Positions 33,474 through 42,300 of a stretch of DNA of 64,000 nt are shown here, piece after piece. Under the pieces are notes generated by a model. That model did no database searches and had not been told where the DNA came from. It worked only from the letters and a program-made list of their open reading frames with translations. This DNA is from Nitrospirota bacterium (GTDB lineage: Bacteria; Nitrospirota; Nitrospiria; JACQBW01), in NCBI GenBank assembly GCA_016194305.1, contig JACQBW010000033.1, forward strand, positions 1 through 64,000. Reading direction: 5' to 3'. The translations under genes and the position numbers were made by a program. How positions within the stretch are numbered: position 1 is the stretch's first letter; every line of letters begins with the position of its first letter.

Positions 33474-35582
33474 ATGGATCAAAAGATAAAATTTGGCCTC
33501 CGATTAAAATTTATAGCGATATTCTCACTTCTCTTCCTGATCCAGGGCGCCATCCTTGGAATTTTCTTCATGGTCCGGGAAAAGAGCTCACTCAAAGAGG
33601 ATCTCAAAGAGCGGGGCATCTCTCTTTCAAAAAGCCTTGCATTTAACAGCGCTTACGGCGTCACGGTGGGAGATTCGGATGTTCTCATGGGATTTCTTCC
33701 CGGCGTGCTGAAGGAATCCGACGTCTCTTATGTGGCCATCCTGGACAAAGATGGAAAGGTCCTGGCCCACTCGCAAAAAGATCTTGTTGGAAAGACTGTC
33801 ACAGATGATGCGGCAAGGATAAATGGTTCGGTTGAATCATCCGTAAATGAACTTACGAATGAAAGAGGGGAAGATCTCTACGAAATCGTTTCTCCGATCC
33901 GAAACCGAAGCACCGATGCCCTTATGGCTTCGCAAACAGGACAGGTCAATTCCATCGGTACCGTTAGAATTGGTCTTTCCACCCGAAATCTCAGTGAAAA
34001 GATCAGAACCGATCTTCTGCTCACTCTCCTCCTGACGGGTATGATCATTTTAATTGGAAGCTTTCTTGCCTTCATATATGTTAAATCGATTGTTCAGCCG
34101 ATTGAAGAGATGGCGCTCCTGGCAACAAAAATTGCTGACGGGGATTTCACCCACTCGCTAAATGTGACTTCACGGGATGAAATCGGAGTTCTCGGTCAGG
34201 CTTTCATTAAAATGTCCGGAAGCCTGAACGCAATGATCAAAAATATCCGGGAAGTCACCCATAACCTTGCGTCCGCATCCGTACAGATGAAAAAACATTC
34301 TGAAACCGTAATGCAAGGAGCCAAAGCACAGGCCTCGAGTGGCGAAACAAGCTCTTCCTCTGTCGTACAAATGAACACGTCCATCCTGGAAATTACCAGC
34401 AATGTGGAAGGGCTTTCCCACTCCTCTGAGGCAACCTCCTCCTCAATCCTCCAGATGTCTGCGTCATTTGAAGAAGTCGCCAACACAACTATTCATATGG
34501 TTGATCGCGTGGATGAGACCTCCAGTTCCATTACCGAAATGGCCAGCGCTATAAAGGAGGTCGGTCAGAATGTCGAGCAGCTCTCGTTTTCAGCAGAAAA
34601 AACTGCGTCTGCGGTGCAAGAAATCAATCTCTCCGTGAAAGAGGTCGAAAGCCATGCCAAAGAATCGGCTTCCCTCTCTGAAAAAGTGTCACTCGATGCG
34701 GAAAAACTTGGAATGACTGCGGTTGAAAAAACAATTTATGGTATGAATCAGATCAAAGAGAGCGTTCTATCCTCCGTCACGGTGATCAATAAGCTGGGAG
34801 AACGTTCAGAACAGATCGGAAAAGTTCTCACGGTCATTGAACAGGTTACAAAACAGACCAATCTACTGGCCTTAAATGCCGCCATACTCGCGGCGCAGGC
34901 TGGCGAACAAGGAAAAGGGTTCGCGGTTGTTGCCGAAGAAATCAAGAATCTGGCAGATCAGACTTCCGGATCTACCCGGGAAATTTCACAGCTCATCAAG
35001 GACGTACAAAGAGAGGTTCAGGAAGCGATTCAGGCTTCCCAGTCAGGTTTCAGAACGGTTGAAACAGGTCTTCAATTGTCGCTTGCTGCCCGCGACGCGC
35101 TCAAGAAGATTCTGGACAGCTCCAGGCTTTCAAGTTCTATGTCGCAGAATATCGAAAAAGCGACGATCGAACAGACGGGACAGGTCAGTAAAATGAGAGA
35201 GGCCATGGAGCAGATCAATAAGATGATTCAGCAGATTTCCGCTGCGACCACACAGCAGAAGAAAGGAAGCGAACAAATACTGAGCAATACCGAAAAAATG
35301 CGGGATGCGACCCGCACCGTACAGCGATCTATGCAGGAACAGTCAAAAGGAAGCAAACAAATTACCGAAGCGGTGGAAAACGTCAATGAACGGGTGAAAC
35401 AGATTTCAAGAGCCATTAAAGAGCAGAAAAAAGGAACCGAAATATTTATGGGTTCCATGGAAAGCATTCAGTCCACTTCATGGGACACTGTAAGCCTGGT
35501 TGAAGAAATGAACAAATCGATCCACCTCCTTTCCCAGCAGGCCGAAGTGCTAAAATCTGAAATGGAACGTTTTAAAATTTAA
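33474..35582 (+). CDS. methyl-accepting chemotaxis protein with single periplasmic sensor domain
   Basis: A 702-residue chemoreceptor. TM1 is at about residues 14-34. A periplasmic single-cache-like domain follows at about 35-180, containing [22 protein letters not shown]2 is at about 183-205, then HAMP (AGDG-type [15 protein letters not shown]). A very long cytoplasmic helical hairpin has the conserved tip [29 protein letters not shown]. The hairpin is unusually rich in Ser/Thr/Gln/Glu repeats. No C-terminal CheW/CheR pentapeptide is evident, and no che genes are nearby, so it signals to an array encoded elsewhere. Confidence 0.93.
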   Translation: MDQKIKFGLRLKFIAIFSLLFLIQGAILGIFFMVREKSSLKEDLKERGISLSKSLAFNSAYGVTVGDSDVLMGFLPGVLKESDVSYVAILDKDGKVLAHSQKDLVGKTVTDDAARINGSVESSVNELTNERGEDLYEIVSPIRNRSTDALMASQTGQVNSIGTVRIGLSTRNLSEKIRTDLLLTLLLTGMIILIGSFLAFIYVKSIVQPIEEMALLATKIADGDFTHSLNVTSRDEIGVLGQAFIKMSGSLNAMIKNIREVTHNLASASVQMKKHSETVMQGAKAQASSGETSSSSVVQMNTSILEITSNVEGLSHSSEATSSSILQMSASFEEVANTTIHMVDRVDETSSSITEMASAIKEVGQNVEQLSFSAEKTASAVQEINLSVKEVESHAKESASLSEKVSLDAEKLGMTAVEKTIYGMNQIKESVLSSVTVINKLGERSEQIGKVLTVIEQVTKQTNLLALNAAILAAQAGEQGKGFAVVAEEIKNLADQTSGSTREISQLIKDVQREVQEAIQASQSGFRTVETGLQLSLAARDALKKILDSSRLSSSMSQNIEKATIEQTGQVSKMREAMEQINKMIQQISAATTQQKKGSEQILSNTEKMRDATRTVQRSMQEQSKGSKQITEAVENVNERVKQISRAIKEQKKGTEIFMGSMESIQSTSWDTVSLVEEMNKSIHLLSQQAEVLKSEMERFKI

Positions 35583-35625
35583 TTATTCCCGTCGTCCCAA
35601 ATCTCTCTTTCCTCTCCCCTTCCAT

Positions 35626-35655
35626 TTGAGTTATGATAGGCTCTTACGATATTTA
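35626..35655 (+). promoter_or_regulatory. weak candidate promoter of gltX
   Basis: TTGAGT (35626-35631), 18 nt, TATTTA (35650-35655). A separate TATGAT at 35632-35637 is an alternative -10 without a good -35. The leader holds AAAGGGA before the ATG. Confidence 0.3.
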
Positions 35656-35684
35656 TTTTTCCCATACCTGCAAAGGGATTTTTC

Positions 35685-37094
35685 ATGTCTGATATTCGCG
35701 TTCGTTTTGCGCCCAGTCCTACCGGCCATTTGCACATCGGGGGTGTCAGAACCGCCCTGTTTAACTGGCTTTTTGCTCGCCACCACCAGGGCAGATTTAT
35801 TTTAAGAATCGAAGATACCGATCAGGAGCGCTCTACAGACCAGTCAATTCAGGCAATCCTGGAAGGGATGAATTGGCTCGGTCTGGACTGGGATGAAGGA
35901 CCTTTCCGCCAGACGGATCGCCTGCCTCTTTACCGTCAACATGCCGACCGTCTCCTTTCTGAAGGGAAAGCTTACCCTTGTTACTGTCTCCCCGAAGAGC
36001 TGGATGAGCGCAGAAAAGAGGCCATGAAAAAAGGAAAACCTCCAAAATACGACGGACGATGCCGGAATCTGAATCAGCCAGTGGAAGGGAGAAGACCGGC
36101 CCTGAGATTTAAGGCTCCTCTGGAAGGACAAACTGTTTTTCAGGATATGGTCAAAGGAAGAGTTAGTTTTGAAAATCAGCAATTGGATGATTTGATTATC
36201 GTGCGTTCAGACGGATGGCCGACCTATAACTTTTGCGTGGTCGTCGATGATGCTTTAATGAAGATTACCCATGTCATACGGGGAGACGACCATTTGAATA
36301 ATACACCTCGACAGATTATTATGTTTCAGGCTTTTGGCTATGCCCTCCCCCGATTCGGACATGTCTCGATGATTCTCGGTTCAGATAAAGCGCGCCTGTC
36401 AAAACGGCACGGGGCGACTTCAATCATGGAATACAAGGCCATGGGATATCTCCCCGAAGCGATGATTAACTATCTCGTCCGTCTCGGGTGGTCCTATCAG
36501 GATCAGGAGATTTTTTCACTGCAGGACCTGATACACCATTTCTCAATGGATTCTGTGGGAAGTTCGGCCTCTATTTTCAATCCGGAAAAACTCCTCTGGC
36601 TCAATGCTCATTATATTAAACATGGTGAGCCCGAACGAATGGTTCGCCTCATGATGGATCAAATCGAAGCGCTCGGACTGATTGACCCGAAAGGAATTGA
36701 TCCGGAACATTTAAAAGATACCTATTTCATCTTGAAGGAAAGATCTCGCGATTTGAATGAACTGGTTCGTACCGCCGTAGATTATTTCGTCGATAAAATC
36801 AAGATTGACCCGGAGGGAATGAAAAAACTGACACCCGACGCCCTTCCTGTTTTGAGAGAGGTCAAGGAAAGGCTTGCATCGATTCCCGTTGATCATGATC
36901 CTCTTGAGAAGATGATCAAAGAGGTGATGGAAACATACGGAAAAAAGATGGGTGAAATCGCTCAACCGCTTCGAATTGCGTTGACGGGAAAAACGGTGAG
37001 TCCGGGTATTTTTGAAGTTTTTCGCCTGCTCGGGAAAGAACGTTCGCTACTACGGATTGACCACGCCATACAGATTCTCTCATCAATGGCCTGA
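35685..37094 (+). CDS. gltX: glutamyl-tRNA synthetase
   Basis: A 469-residue class I aminoacyl-tRNA synthetase. The HIGH motif is in RFAPSPTGHLHIGGVRTALF, and KMSKS is in KARLSKRHGATS. The GluRS Zn-like insert YCLPEELDERRKEAMKKG is followed by FCVVVDDALMKITHVIRGDD. The C-terminal anticodon-binding helices are complete. Whether it is discriminating (Glu only) cannot be told from sequence alone. The ATG has AAAGGGA 8 nt upstream. Its last 12 nt overlap the convergent NifS-like gene. Confidence 0.96.
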   Translation: MSDIRVRFAPSPTGHLHIGGVRTALFNWLFARHHQGRFILRIEDTDQERSTDQSIQAILEGMNWLGLDWDEGPFRQTDRLPLYRQHADRLLSEGKAYPCYCLPEELDERRKEAMKKGKPPKYDGRCRNLNQPVEGRRPALRFKAPLEGQTVFQDMVKGRVSFENQQLDDLIIVRSDGWPTYNFCVVVDDALMKITHVIRGDDHLNNTPRQIIMFQAFGYALPRFGHVSMILGSDKARLSKRHGATSIMEYKAMGYLPEAMINYLVRLGWSYQDQEIFSLQDLIHHFSMDSVGSSASIFNPEKLLWLNAHYIKHGEPERMVRLMMDQIEALGLIDPKGIDPEHLKDTYFILKERSRDLNELVRTAVDYFVDKIKIDPEGMKKLTPDALPVLREVKERLASIPVDHDPLEKMIKEVMETYGKKMGEIAQPLRIALTGKTVSPGIFEVFRLLGKERSLLRIDHAIQILSSMA

Positions 37095-38234
37095 CAATCG
37101 CTTGATCTCTTCGACTCCTTTTTGGATGATGCCAACTGATTCACGGATCTCTTCCAAGGTCGTCTTCCATCCTATTGTCAAAAGAAGAGTCCCCCGCGCC
37201 CGAGCCGCCGGAAATCCCAGAGCGGTTAAAATAGACGGGCTATTCAAATTGCCGGACAGGCAACTCGATCCCGTGGCAGCTGCGACACCGTTGGCCGACA
37301 AAAACAGGACCAAAGCCTCTCCTTCGATTCCTTTTAAGTGAAAACTGGCATGATATGGGAGACGATGAATCGGATCACCGGTTAACCGGGCATCCGGTAT
37401 CCTTTTTTGAATCTCCTGAATAAGAACATCTCTCAATGCCTTGAAACTCTCCTGCCGTTTTTTCAGGTTTTCTCGGGCAATTTTTGCCGCAATGCCAAAC
37501 CCAACGATTCCGGGAACATTTTCTAGCCCTCCTCTCTTCCCTTCTTCCTGATTTCCACCTTCGATCAAACGGTCAATCTTCATTCCTGTTTGAATATAAA
37601 GTGCTCCCACCCCTTTAGGACCATAAACCGACTGTGCAGAGAAGGTGTAATAGTGGACCCCCAATTCTCTCACATCGAGCGGCTGGGTGCCTGCCAGAGA
37701 AACCCCGTCCGAATGGACAAGGACTCCGGAATCCTTGATCCTTTCAACAATTTCTTTTATCGGCTGTATCGTGCCAATTTCACTCTGGGCATGATGAATT
37801 GTAATTAAAACAGTCTGTGGCAGAATCCCTTCCTGAACCTTCTCTGGAGCGACGCGGCCAACCGGATCAACGGGAAGGTAAGTGACTTTTCCTCCGTGTT
37901 TTTCCCAGTTTTTCAGGGGTTTCGTGATTGAAACGTGTTCTGTCGAACTGGTCAGAACATGATGACCCCTTTTCAGATAAGCAGAAGGGACCCCACGAAT
38001 AACCCAGTTATTTCCTTCTGATCCGGATGAAGTAAAAAAGATCTCGTTTGATCTTGCTCCAATGAGTTGAGCGACCTCATTTCTTGCTTCTTCAATCGCC
38101 CTTTTTGCCTTTTTTCCGAGAGTATGGAGACTTTGCGGGTTGCCAAATTCGTTTGCGAGAAACGGAGCCATCCCCTCAAAAACTTCAGGAAGGAGAGGAG
38201 AACCATTCACATAATCAAGATAAATTTCATTCAT
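37083..38234 (-). CDS. NifS/IscS-like class V aminotransferase paralogue lacking the PLP lysine
   Basis: A 383-residue protein that aligns with cysteine desulfurases along its whole length, but the catalytic site is altered. The PLP-lysine motif (AHKIYGPKG in the IscS of this window) reads SAQSVYGPKG, so Ser202 replaces Lys and Gln201 replaces the neighbouring His. The pyridine Asp is kept (HSDGV, Asp176) but the following Gln is Ser179. NNEIG becomes QSEIG. Still present are the His of TEHVSI (His100) and the mobile active-site Cys (GSSCLSG, Cys325). It cannot form the normal internal aldimine, so it is probably not a desulfurase; a persulfide carrier or scaffold is possible. It is divergent from a DsrEFH-like operon and convergent with gltX. 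Confidence 0.85.
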   Translation of the reverse strand: MNEIYLDYVNGSPLLPEVFEGMAPFLANEFGNPQSLHTLGKKAKRAIEEARNEVAQLIGARSNEIFFTSSGSEGNNWVIRGVPSAYLKRGHHVLTSSTEHVSITKPLKNWEKHGGKVTYLPVDPVGRVAPEKVQEGILPQTVLITIHHAQSEIGTIQPIKEIVERIKDSGVLVHSDGVSLAGTQPLDVRELGVHYYTFSAQSVYGPKGVGALYIQTGMKIDRLIEGGNQEEGKRGGLENVPGIVGFGIAAKIARENLKKRQESFKALRDVLIQEIQKRIPDARLTGDPIHRLPYHASFHLKGIEGEALVLFLSANGVAAATGSSCLSGNLNSPSILTALGFPAARARGTLLLTIGWKTTLEEIRESVGIIQKGVEEIKRLSGH

Positions 38235-38281
38235 CGGAACTATCCGTCATATCGGGTCATTATACCCGTCGTTTTGACTCG

Positions 38282-38311
38282 TTGACAACCAGGAAACGGC
38301 AGTGTTATTTT
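38282..38311 (+). promoter_or_regulatory. strong promoter of the dsrEFH-like operon
   Basis: Perfect TTGACA (38282-38287), 18 nt, TATTTT (38306-38311) with extended TGT at 38303-38305. The leader is about 18 nt and contains GGAG before the TTG start codon at 38336. Confidence 0.7.
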
Positions 38312-38335
38312 AAAGGAAGCTCCGGAGATCCTTAA

Positions 38336-38644
38336 TTGAGAAAACTCGCGCTTGCCTTGACCACCCGTCCCGAAGACCCTTCTTCACGGACTACGATCAA
38401 TTTGGCTAAAGCTGCACTGGAAAAAAAGATTGAAGTCTATCTCTATGTCACAGACGAAGGGGTCTACCACTTAACAGGCTCTCCCCTCTTCGATCTCGTT
38501 GCGCAAGGGGCAAAACTCTATGTGTGTGCCTATGGCTGCCAGTCCCGGAATCTTCCCTATGACGACCCCCGTGCCACCTACTGCGGATTGGTCATGCTGG
38601 GGAGCCTGATTGAAGGCACCGACCGGTTTATTTCCCTTAACTAG
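38336..38644 (+). CDS. DsrE/TusD-like sulfur-carrier protein
   Basis: A 102-residue DsrE-fold protein. The N-terminus is KLALALTTRPEDPSSRTTIN followed by LAKAALEKKIEVYLYVTDEG, the usual strand-helix-strand with the VTDEGV loop. Cys residues lie in LYVCAYGCQSRNLP, where the sulfur-accepting Cys of DsrE/TusD sits, and one follows in ATYCGLVML. The start is TTG 38336 with GGAG 8 nt upstream; no better start exists. It is first of three small genes resembling the DsrE-F-H (TusD-C-B) order, which relays persulfide sulfur in oxidisers or in tRNA thiolation. Confidence 0.75.
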   Translation: MRKLALALTTRPEDPSSRTTINLAKAALEKKIEVYLYVTDEGVYHLTGSPLFDLVAQGAKLYVCAYGCQSRNLPYDDPRATYCGLVMLGSLIEGTDRFISLN

Positions 38645-38645
38645 A

Positions 38646-39014
38646 ATGCCCCTCTCGCCCGAAAAACATTCTTTGAAAATCGTGGTCCTGATCAAGACAA
38701 ACCCATTTGAATCGCCCCGGGGCGTCGAAGCAATCCGAATGGCGCTTGGGCTGGGAAGCGGCGTTCACCAGGTGGAAATTATTCTGATGGGCGATGCACC
38801 TTATCTCCTCACGGAGGAACAGGAGAGGATTCTGGATTACGAGACGCTAGAGAAATATATTTCCAGTTTTGAAGATTCCGAAAAACCCTTTTATATTGAA
38901 GAGGCATTTTTAAAAAATCATCCCGATTTTGAAACTGTTTATCCATATGCATCGACCACGACAGAAATCATAGCCGATAAAATTTCAGCGGGAGAAAAAT
39001 TTCTCATCTTCTAA
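38646..39014 (+). CDS. DsrF/TusC-like protein
   Basis: A 122-residue protein with the TusC/DsrF-type opening IVVLIKTNPFESPRGVEAIR, then MALGLG and EIILMGDAPYLLTEEQERIL. The acidic middle section and the C-terminal ISAGEKFLIF strand complete the fold. The ATG lies 1 nt after the dsrE-like stop and has no ribosome binding site of its own, so translation is probably coupled. Cys is absent, as expected for the structural subunit. Confidence 0.65.
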   Translation: MPLSPEKHSLKIVVLIKTNPFESPRGVEAIRMALGLGSGVHQVEIILMGDAPYLLTEEQERILDYETLEKYISSFEDSEKPFYIEEAFLKNHPDFETVYPYASTTTEIIADKISAGEKFLIF

Positions 39015-39281
39015 ATGGAAAATCAGCTACATATTCTTAAAAAAGAAATTGACGAAAAAGCCCAATTGATCATTCAAAACCTTTCAGAGCGATATCCCGA
39101 CAAGATTCGAGTCGTTTTGATTCAAGAAGCGATCAGGGTGAAACCTATCTGGAAATGTCAAACTTTTTGCTTGATCGATGTCGCTTCTAGCTCCGTCCCT
39201 CAAATGGGAGAATGTGAAGAGATTGGTTATAGCCGGCTCGTCGATCTGATTTTTGAAGCGGATTCGGTTGTGACGTGGTAG
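39015..39281 (+). CDS. DsrH/TusB-like small protein
   Basis: An 88-residue protein starting directly after the previous stop. The segment IRVVLIQEAIRVKP and the C-terminal GYSRLVDLIFEADSVVTW match the DsrH/TusB layout, which ends in a helix plus a strand closing on Trp. Two Cys flank the middle (KCQTFCLID) and a third is in MGECEE. Position after DsrE- and DsrF-like genes supports the call, but the similarity is modest. Confidence 0.5.
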   Translation: MENQLHILKKEIDEKAQLIIQNLSERYPDKIRVVLIQEAIRVKPIWKCQTFCLIDVASSSVPQMGECEEIGYSRLVDLIFEADSVVTW

Positions 39282-39310
39282 GGGAATGAGGTAGAAACCG
39301 TTGAGAAGGA

Positions 39311-39517
39311 CTATTTCTTTGCATCCTGGTATTCTTCGTGCCAGGTCATTTGAATCGCTTCCAGAATCTTTTCGTTCGATTTCTTCGGGTCTCCCGTAAA
39401 TCCGTCAAGGGAGACAATCGACCGGTGCATATCGGTAAAACGGACAGTGAGCGGATCAGTGTCGGGATATTTTTCTACCAGACCGAGGGCGATATCTTCG
39501 ATATTGCTCCAATCCAT
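39311..39517 (-). CDS. iscX: IscX (YfhJ) Fe-S assembly regulator
   Basis: A 68-residue acidic protein opening MDWSNIEDIALGLVEKYPDT and containing VRFTDMHRSIVSLDGFTGDP. This is the IscX family, which binds IscS and iron and modulates Fe-S assembly. The ATG at 39517 has GGAGGGAG about 9 nt upstream and gives the family start; an in-frame upstream ATG adds 8 residues. It is the last gene of the isc operon, 5 nt after fdx. Confidence 0.93.
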   Translation of the reverse strand: MDWSNIEDIALGLVEKYPDTDPLTVRFTDMHRSIVSLDGFTGDPKKSNEKILEAIQMTWHEEYQDAKK

Positions 39518-39522
39518 GTTTC

Positions 39523-39876
39523 TTACTCCCTCCGCGTACAATCAGGCAGTTCGACGGTGATGTCACCGTAGATTTTCGCCTGACATCCAAGCCGAGAATC
39601 GAGTGTCAGATTTTCGGCCATATCCAGCCGGTCATCCTCATCTTCGGATTTTGGACTCAGATGCTCCAGACCCGCCTTGATAATCACGTGACAGGTGGAA
39701 CAGGCGCAGACCCCTCCGCAATTGTGCGGAAGGTCAACCCCGTAATTTTCGGCAACATCGAGGATACTTTCTCCTTCCTTGCCCGATGCTTCAATATTCA
39801 TCGGAAGGAAGAGCACCTTGTAGGTTTTTTCTGTCCCCGCCGTTATTTCTTTATTTTTTTCGATTGAAGTTTCCAT
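39523..39876 (-). CDS. fdx: [2Fe-2S] ferredoxin of the isc operon
   Basis: A 117-residue adrenodoxin-type ferredoxin. The cluster Cys are in NCGGVCACSTCHVII (three Cys) and RLGCQAKIYGD (fourth). The segments EGESILDVAENYGVDLPH and SPKSEDEDDRLDMAEN are typical of isc Fdx, which supplies electrons to IscU assembly. It has a short charged N-terminal extension. It lies 16 nt after hscB, where hscA would be expected. Confidence 0.94.
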   Translation of the reverse strand: METSIEKNKEITAGTEKTYKVLFLPMNIEASGKEGESILDVAENYGVDLPHNCGGVCACSTCHVIIKAGLEHLSPKSEDEDDRLDMAENLTLDSRLGCQAKIYGDITVELPDCTRRE

Positions 39877-39892
39877 GATTCCGTCTATCTAT

Positions 39893-40624
39893 TTAGATTG
39901 TTCTTTTGATGTCTTCAATAACATTGGAGAGATAAGTGCGCTGAGAAAGGACATTTCTCAATTCCAGTAGGAGATTTTTTCTTTCGACAGACTTTGCCTG
40001 GTCCTTTGCGGGAATGTGATCCCATTTCACGGAAAGCTCCTGAATCTGATCTTCGATCTTCTGAAACCGTCCCTGAAGTACGATGAGTTCGGCACCCAAA
40101 TAGGTTTTTATCTTTTTCTCTTCGGAAGGATCATCTCCTTTTTTCAAATGATGGATTTCTTCAAGCTTTGAATGAAGGTCGAGAACCTCTTCAAGAAGGT
40201 CAGGCGGAACTTGACAGCGAATGCCCTCCGCGTCTCCCAATTCTAGCTGAAAGAGGTATTCTATTTTTGAAATAGGATCCCGGAGCGTCCGATAGGCCTG
40301 GTTTAGCGCTGAAGCATTTTCAAGACTTAATTCCTGCTCTTTGGGCGATTTGCCTTGATAAAAATCGGGATGAAATTTTCGGCTCAAAGCATGAAACTGA
40401 TTTTCAACCTTTTGAGAATCAAACTGGAGTTTCCTTGCCATCCCAAGCAATGAAAAATAATCCAGCAAAGAAGGAATCGGTTGAATTTTACCGCATCGGG
40501 TGCAAAAAAACTTCTCCACTTTTCCGAGGCAATCCCAGCATCCGGGCGCCGTTGAAAGAAGCGAATCCTCGCTTCTGACCGCTTCGCTGATCACCTCTCC
40601 CCCCCGACTCATCTCTTTTGCCAT
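39893..40624 (-). CDS. hscB: Fe-S co-chaperone HscB with N-terminal Cys4 domain
   Basis: A 243-residue J-protein. Residues about 29-48 hold Cys-x2-Cys ... Cys-x2-Cys (CWDCLGKVEKFFCTRCGKIQ), a zinc-ribbon-like domain known from mitochondrial HSCB rather than from E. coli HscB. The J domain follows (LLDYFSLLGM, HPD in SRKFHPDFYQG), then the C-terminal three-helix IscU-binding domain. HscB delivers IscU to an Hsp70 (HscA). No hscA gene follows, so DnaK or a distant HscA must serve. It is 3 nt after iscU. Confidence 0.92.
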   Translation of the reverse strand: MAKEMSRGGEVISEAVRSEDSLLSTAPGCWDCLGKVEKFFCTRCGKIQPIPSLLDYFSLLGMARKLQFDSQKVENQFHALSRKFHPDFYQGKSPKEQELSLENASALNQAYRTLRDPISKIEYLFQLELGDAEGIRCQVPPDLLEEVLDLHSKLEEIHHLKKGDDPSEEKKIKTYLGAELIVLQGRFQKIEDQIQELSVKWDHIPAKDQAKSVERKNLLLELRNVLSQRTYLSNVIEDIKRTI

Positions 40625-40627
40625 TCC

Positions 40628-41038
40628 TTATTTCGTTTCCGCACCGACCGAATTCTTCTCCTGTGCTTTCTTTTGGTAATCCGCCAGAGCCGCTTTGATG
40701 GCATCTTCAGCCAAGACAGAGCAATGGATCTTGACCGGAGGAAGATTGAGTTCGTTCACAATTTCGGTGTTTTTGATTTTCAAAGCATCTTCGATCGTTT
40801 TTCCTTTAACCCATTCAGTAGCCAGACTGGAGCTCGCAATGGCGCTTCCACAGCCAAATGTCTTAAACCGGGCATCTTCAATGATCCCATCTTCATTAAC
40901 CTTGATCTGGAGTTTCATCACATCGCCGCATTCAGGAGCCCCGACGATTCCGGTGCCGACATTCTTGTCACTCTTGTCAAAACTTCCCAAATTTCTAGGA
41001 TTATTATAATGATCAACGACCTTTTCGCTATATGACAT
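40628..41038 (-). CDS. iscU: Fe-S cluster scaffold IscU
   Basis: A 136-residue scaffold protein. The three ligand Cys are in GAPECGDVMKLQI, FKTFGCGSAIASSS and VKIHCSVLAEDAI. The Hsp70 recognition motif LPPVK is intact just before the third Cys. This is notable because no hscA is in the operon. GGAGT lies upstream of the ATG. It lies 27 nt after iscS. Confidence 0.97.
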   Translation of the reverse strand: MSYSEKVVDHYNNPRNLGSFDKSDKNVGTGIVGAPECGDVMKLQIKVNEDGIIEDARFKTFGCGSAIASSSLATEWVKGKTIEDALKIKNTEIVNELNLPPVKIHCSVLAEDAIKAALADYQKKAQEKNSVGAETK

Positions 41039-41065
41039 TTCTAAACACTCCTTTCCAAAACAGAA

Positions 41066-42286
41066 TTAATGTTGAGTCCATTGAACCTTTGAAAGATCAA
41101 CCCCTTCTAATGCCATTTCATATAACGGGGACATTCCCCTTAACCGCTTTACTGCCTGAACGGTTCTATTAAGCACCTCTTCCACCTCTGCGTCGGTATT
41201 GAACCGGCCGATACCAAATCGAATTGACGAGTGGGCGAGATCGTGCCCCACCCCGAGCGCGCGTAACACATAGGAAGGTTCCAGCGTCGCAGTAGTGCAA
41301 GCTGATCCGGAAGAGAGGGCGATTTTATTCAGACCCATCAGGAGAGATTCGCCTTCGACATAGGCAAAACTGATATTCAGATTGTTCGGGATCCGTTCCG
41401 TGGGATGACCATTTAAACTGACATAGTCCAAAGCACCCATAATGCCATCCTGAAGCTTATCCCGCATTTTTTTAATCCGGACTGATTCTTCGGACATCAC
41501 GTCAGCGCAAATCTGACAGGCTTTCGCAAAACCGACTATGCCCGGAACATTCAGTGTTCCGGACCGCATCCCTCTTTCGTGCCCACCGCCGTCCATTTGG
41601 GGAGCAAGACGGACTCTTGGATTTTTTCTTCTGACATAGAGGGCTCCAATCCCTTTGGGACCGTAAATTTTATGGGCGGTAAAAGACAGCAGATCAATCT
41701 TCATCGCTTCCACGTCGACCGGGATCTTTCCAACCCCCTGGGTCGCATCGCAATGAAACAGGATTCCTTTCTCTTTGGCAATTTTTCCGATCTCGGCCAC
41801 CGGGTTAATAGTCCCAATCTCATTGTTGACCATCATCACTGAAATCAAGATCGTCTTGTCCGTGATCGCCTTACGAATCTCCTCGGGCTGAACCACGCCA
41901 TAGGAATCGACTGGGACATAGGTCACCTTCATTCCTGATTTTTCGAGTTTCCTGGCCGTATCGAGTACCGATCGGTGCTCGGTCATCGAGGTAATGATAT
42001 GATCCCCTTTTTCACGGTACATCTCGACCACCCCTTTCAAAGCCAGGTTGTTCGATTCTGTCGCCCCACTCGTAAAGACGATCTCTTTCGGATCCGCATG
42101 AATGAGGGAGGCGATCTCCGCCCGGGAAACCTCCACCGCTTTTTCAGCCTCCCAACCAAAAACATGGTTTCGGCTCGCCGCATTTCCAAATTTCTGCGTA
42201 AAATAAGGAATCATTGCTTCCAGCACCCTTGGATCAACTGGGGTAGTCGAATGATTATCCATAAATATCGGGTTTTCCAAATCCAT
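41066..42286 (-). CDS. iscS: cysteine desulfurase IscS
   Basis: A 406-residue PLP enzyme that removes sulfur from cysteine for Fe-S clusters and tRNA thiolation. The PLP lysine is Lys206 in TAHKIYGPKGIGALYV. Other motifs are TSGATESNN, TEHRSVLD (His), VNNEIGTI, FHCDATQGVG, and the mobile-loop Cys330 in SSGSACTTATLEPS. All catalytic residues are present, in contrast to the NifS-like paralogue at 37-38 kb. It is second in the isc operon. Confidence 0.97.
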   Translation of the reverse strand: MDLENPIFMDNHSTTPVDPRVLEAMIPYFTQKFGNAASRNHVFGWEAEKAVEVSRAEIASLIHADPKEIVFTSGATESNNLALKGVVEMYREKGDHIITSMTEHRSVLDTARKLEKSGMKVTYVPVDSYGVVQPEEIRKAITDKTILISVMMVNNEIGTINPVAEIGKIAKEKGILFHCDATQGVGKIPVDVEAMKIDLLSFTAHKIYGPKGIGALYVRRKNPRVRLAPQMDGGGHERGMRSGTLNVPGIVGFAKACQICADVMSEESVRIKKMRDKLQDGIMGALDYVSLNGHPTERIPNNLNISFAYVEGESLLMGLNKIALSSGSACTTATLEPSYVLRALGVGHDLAHSSIRFGIGRFNTDAEVEEVLNRTVQAVKRLRGMSPLYEMALEGVDLSKVQWTQH

Positions 42287-42300
42287 GATTCAATACTCCT

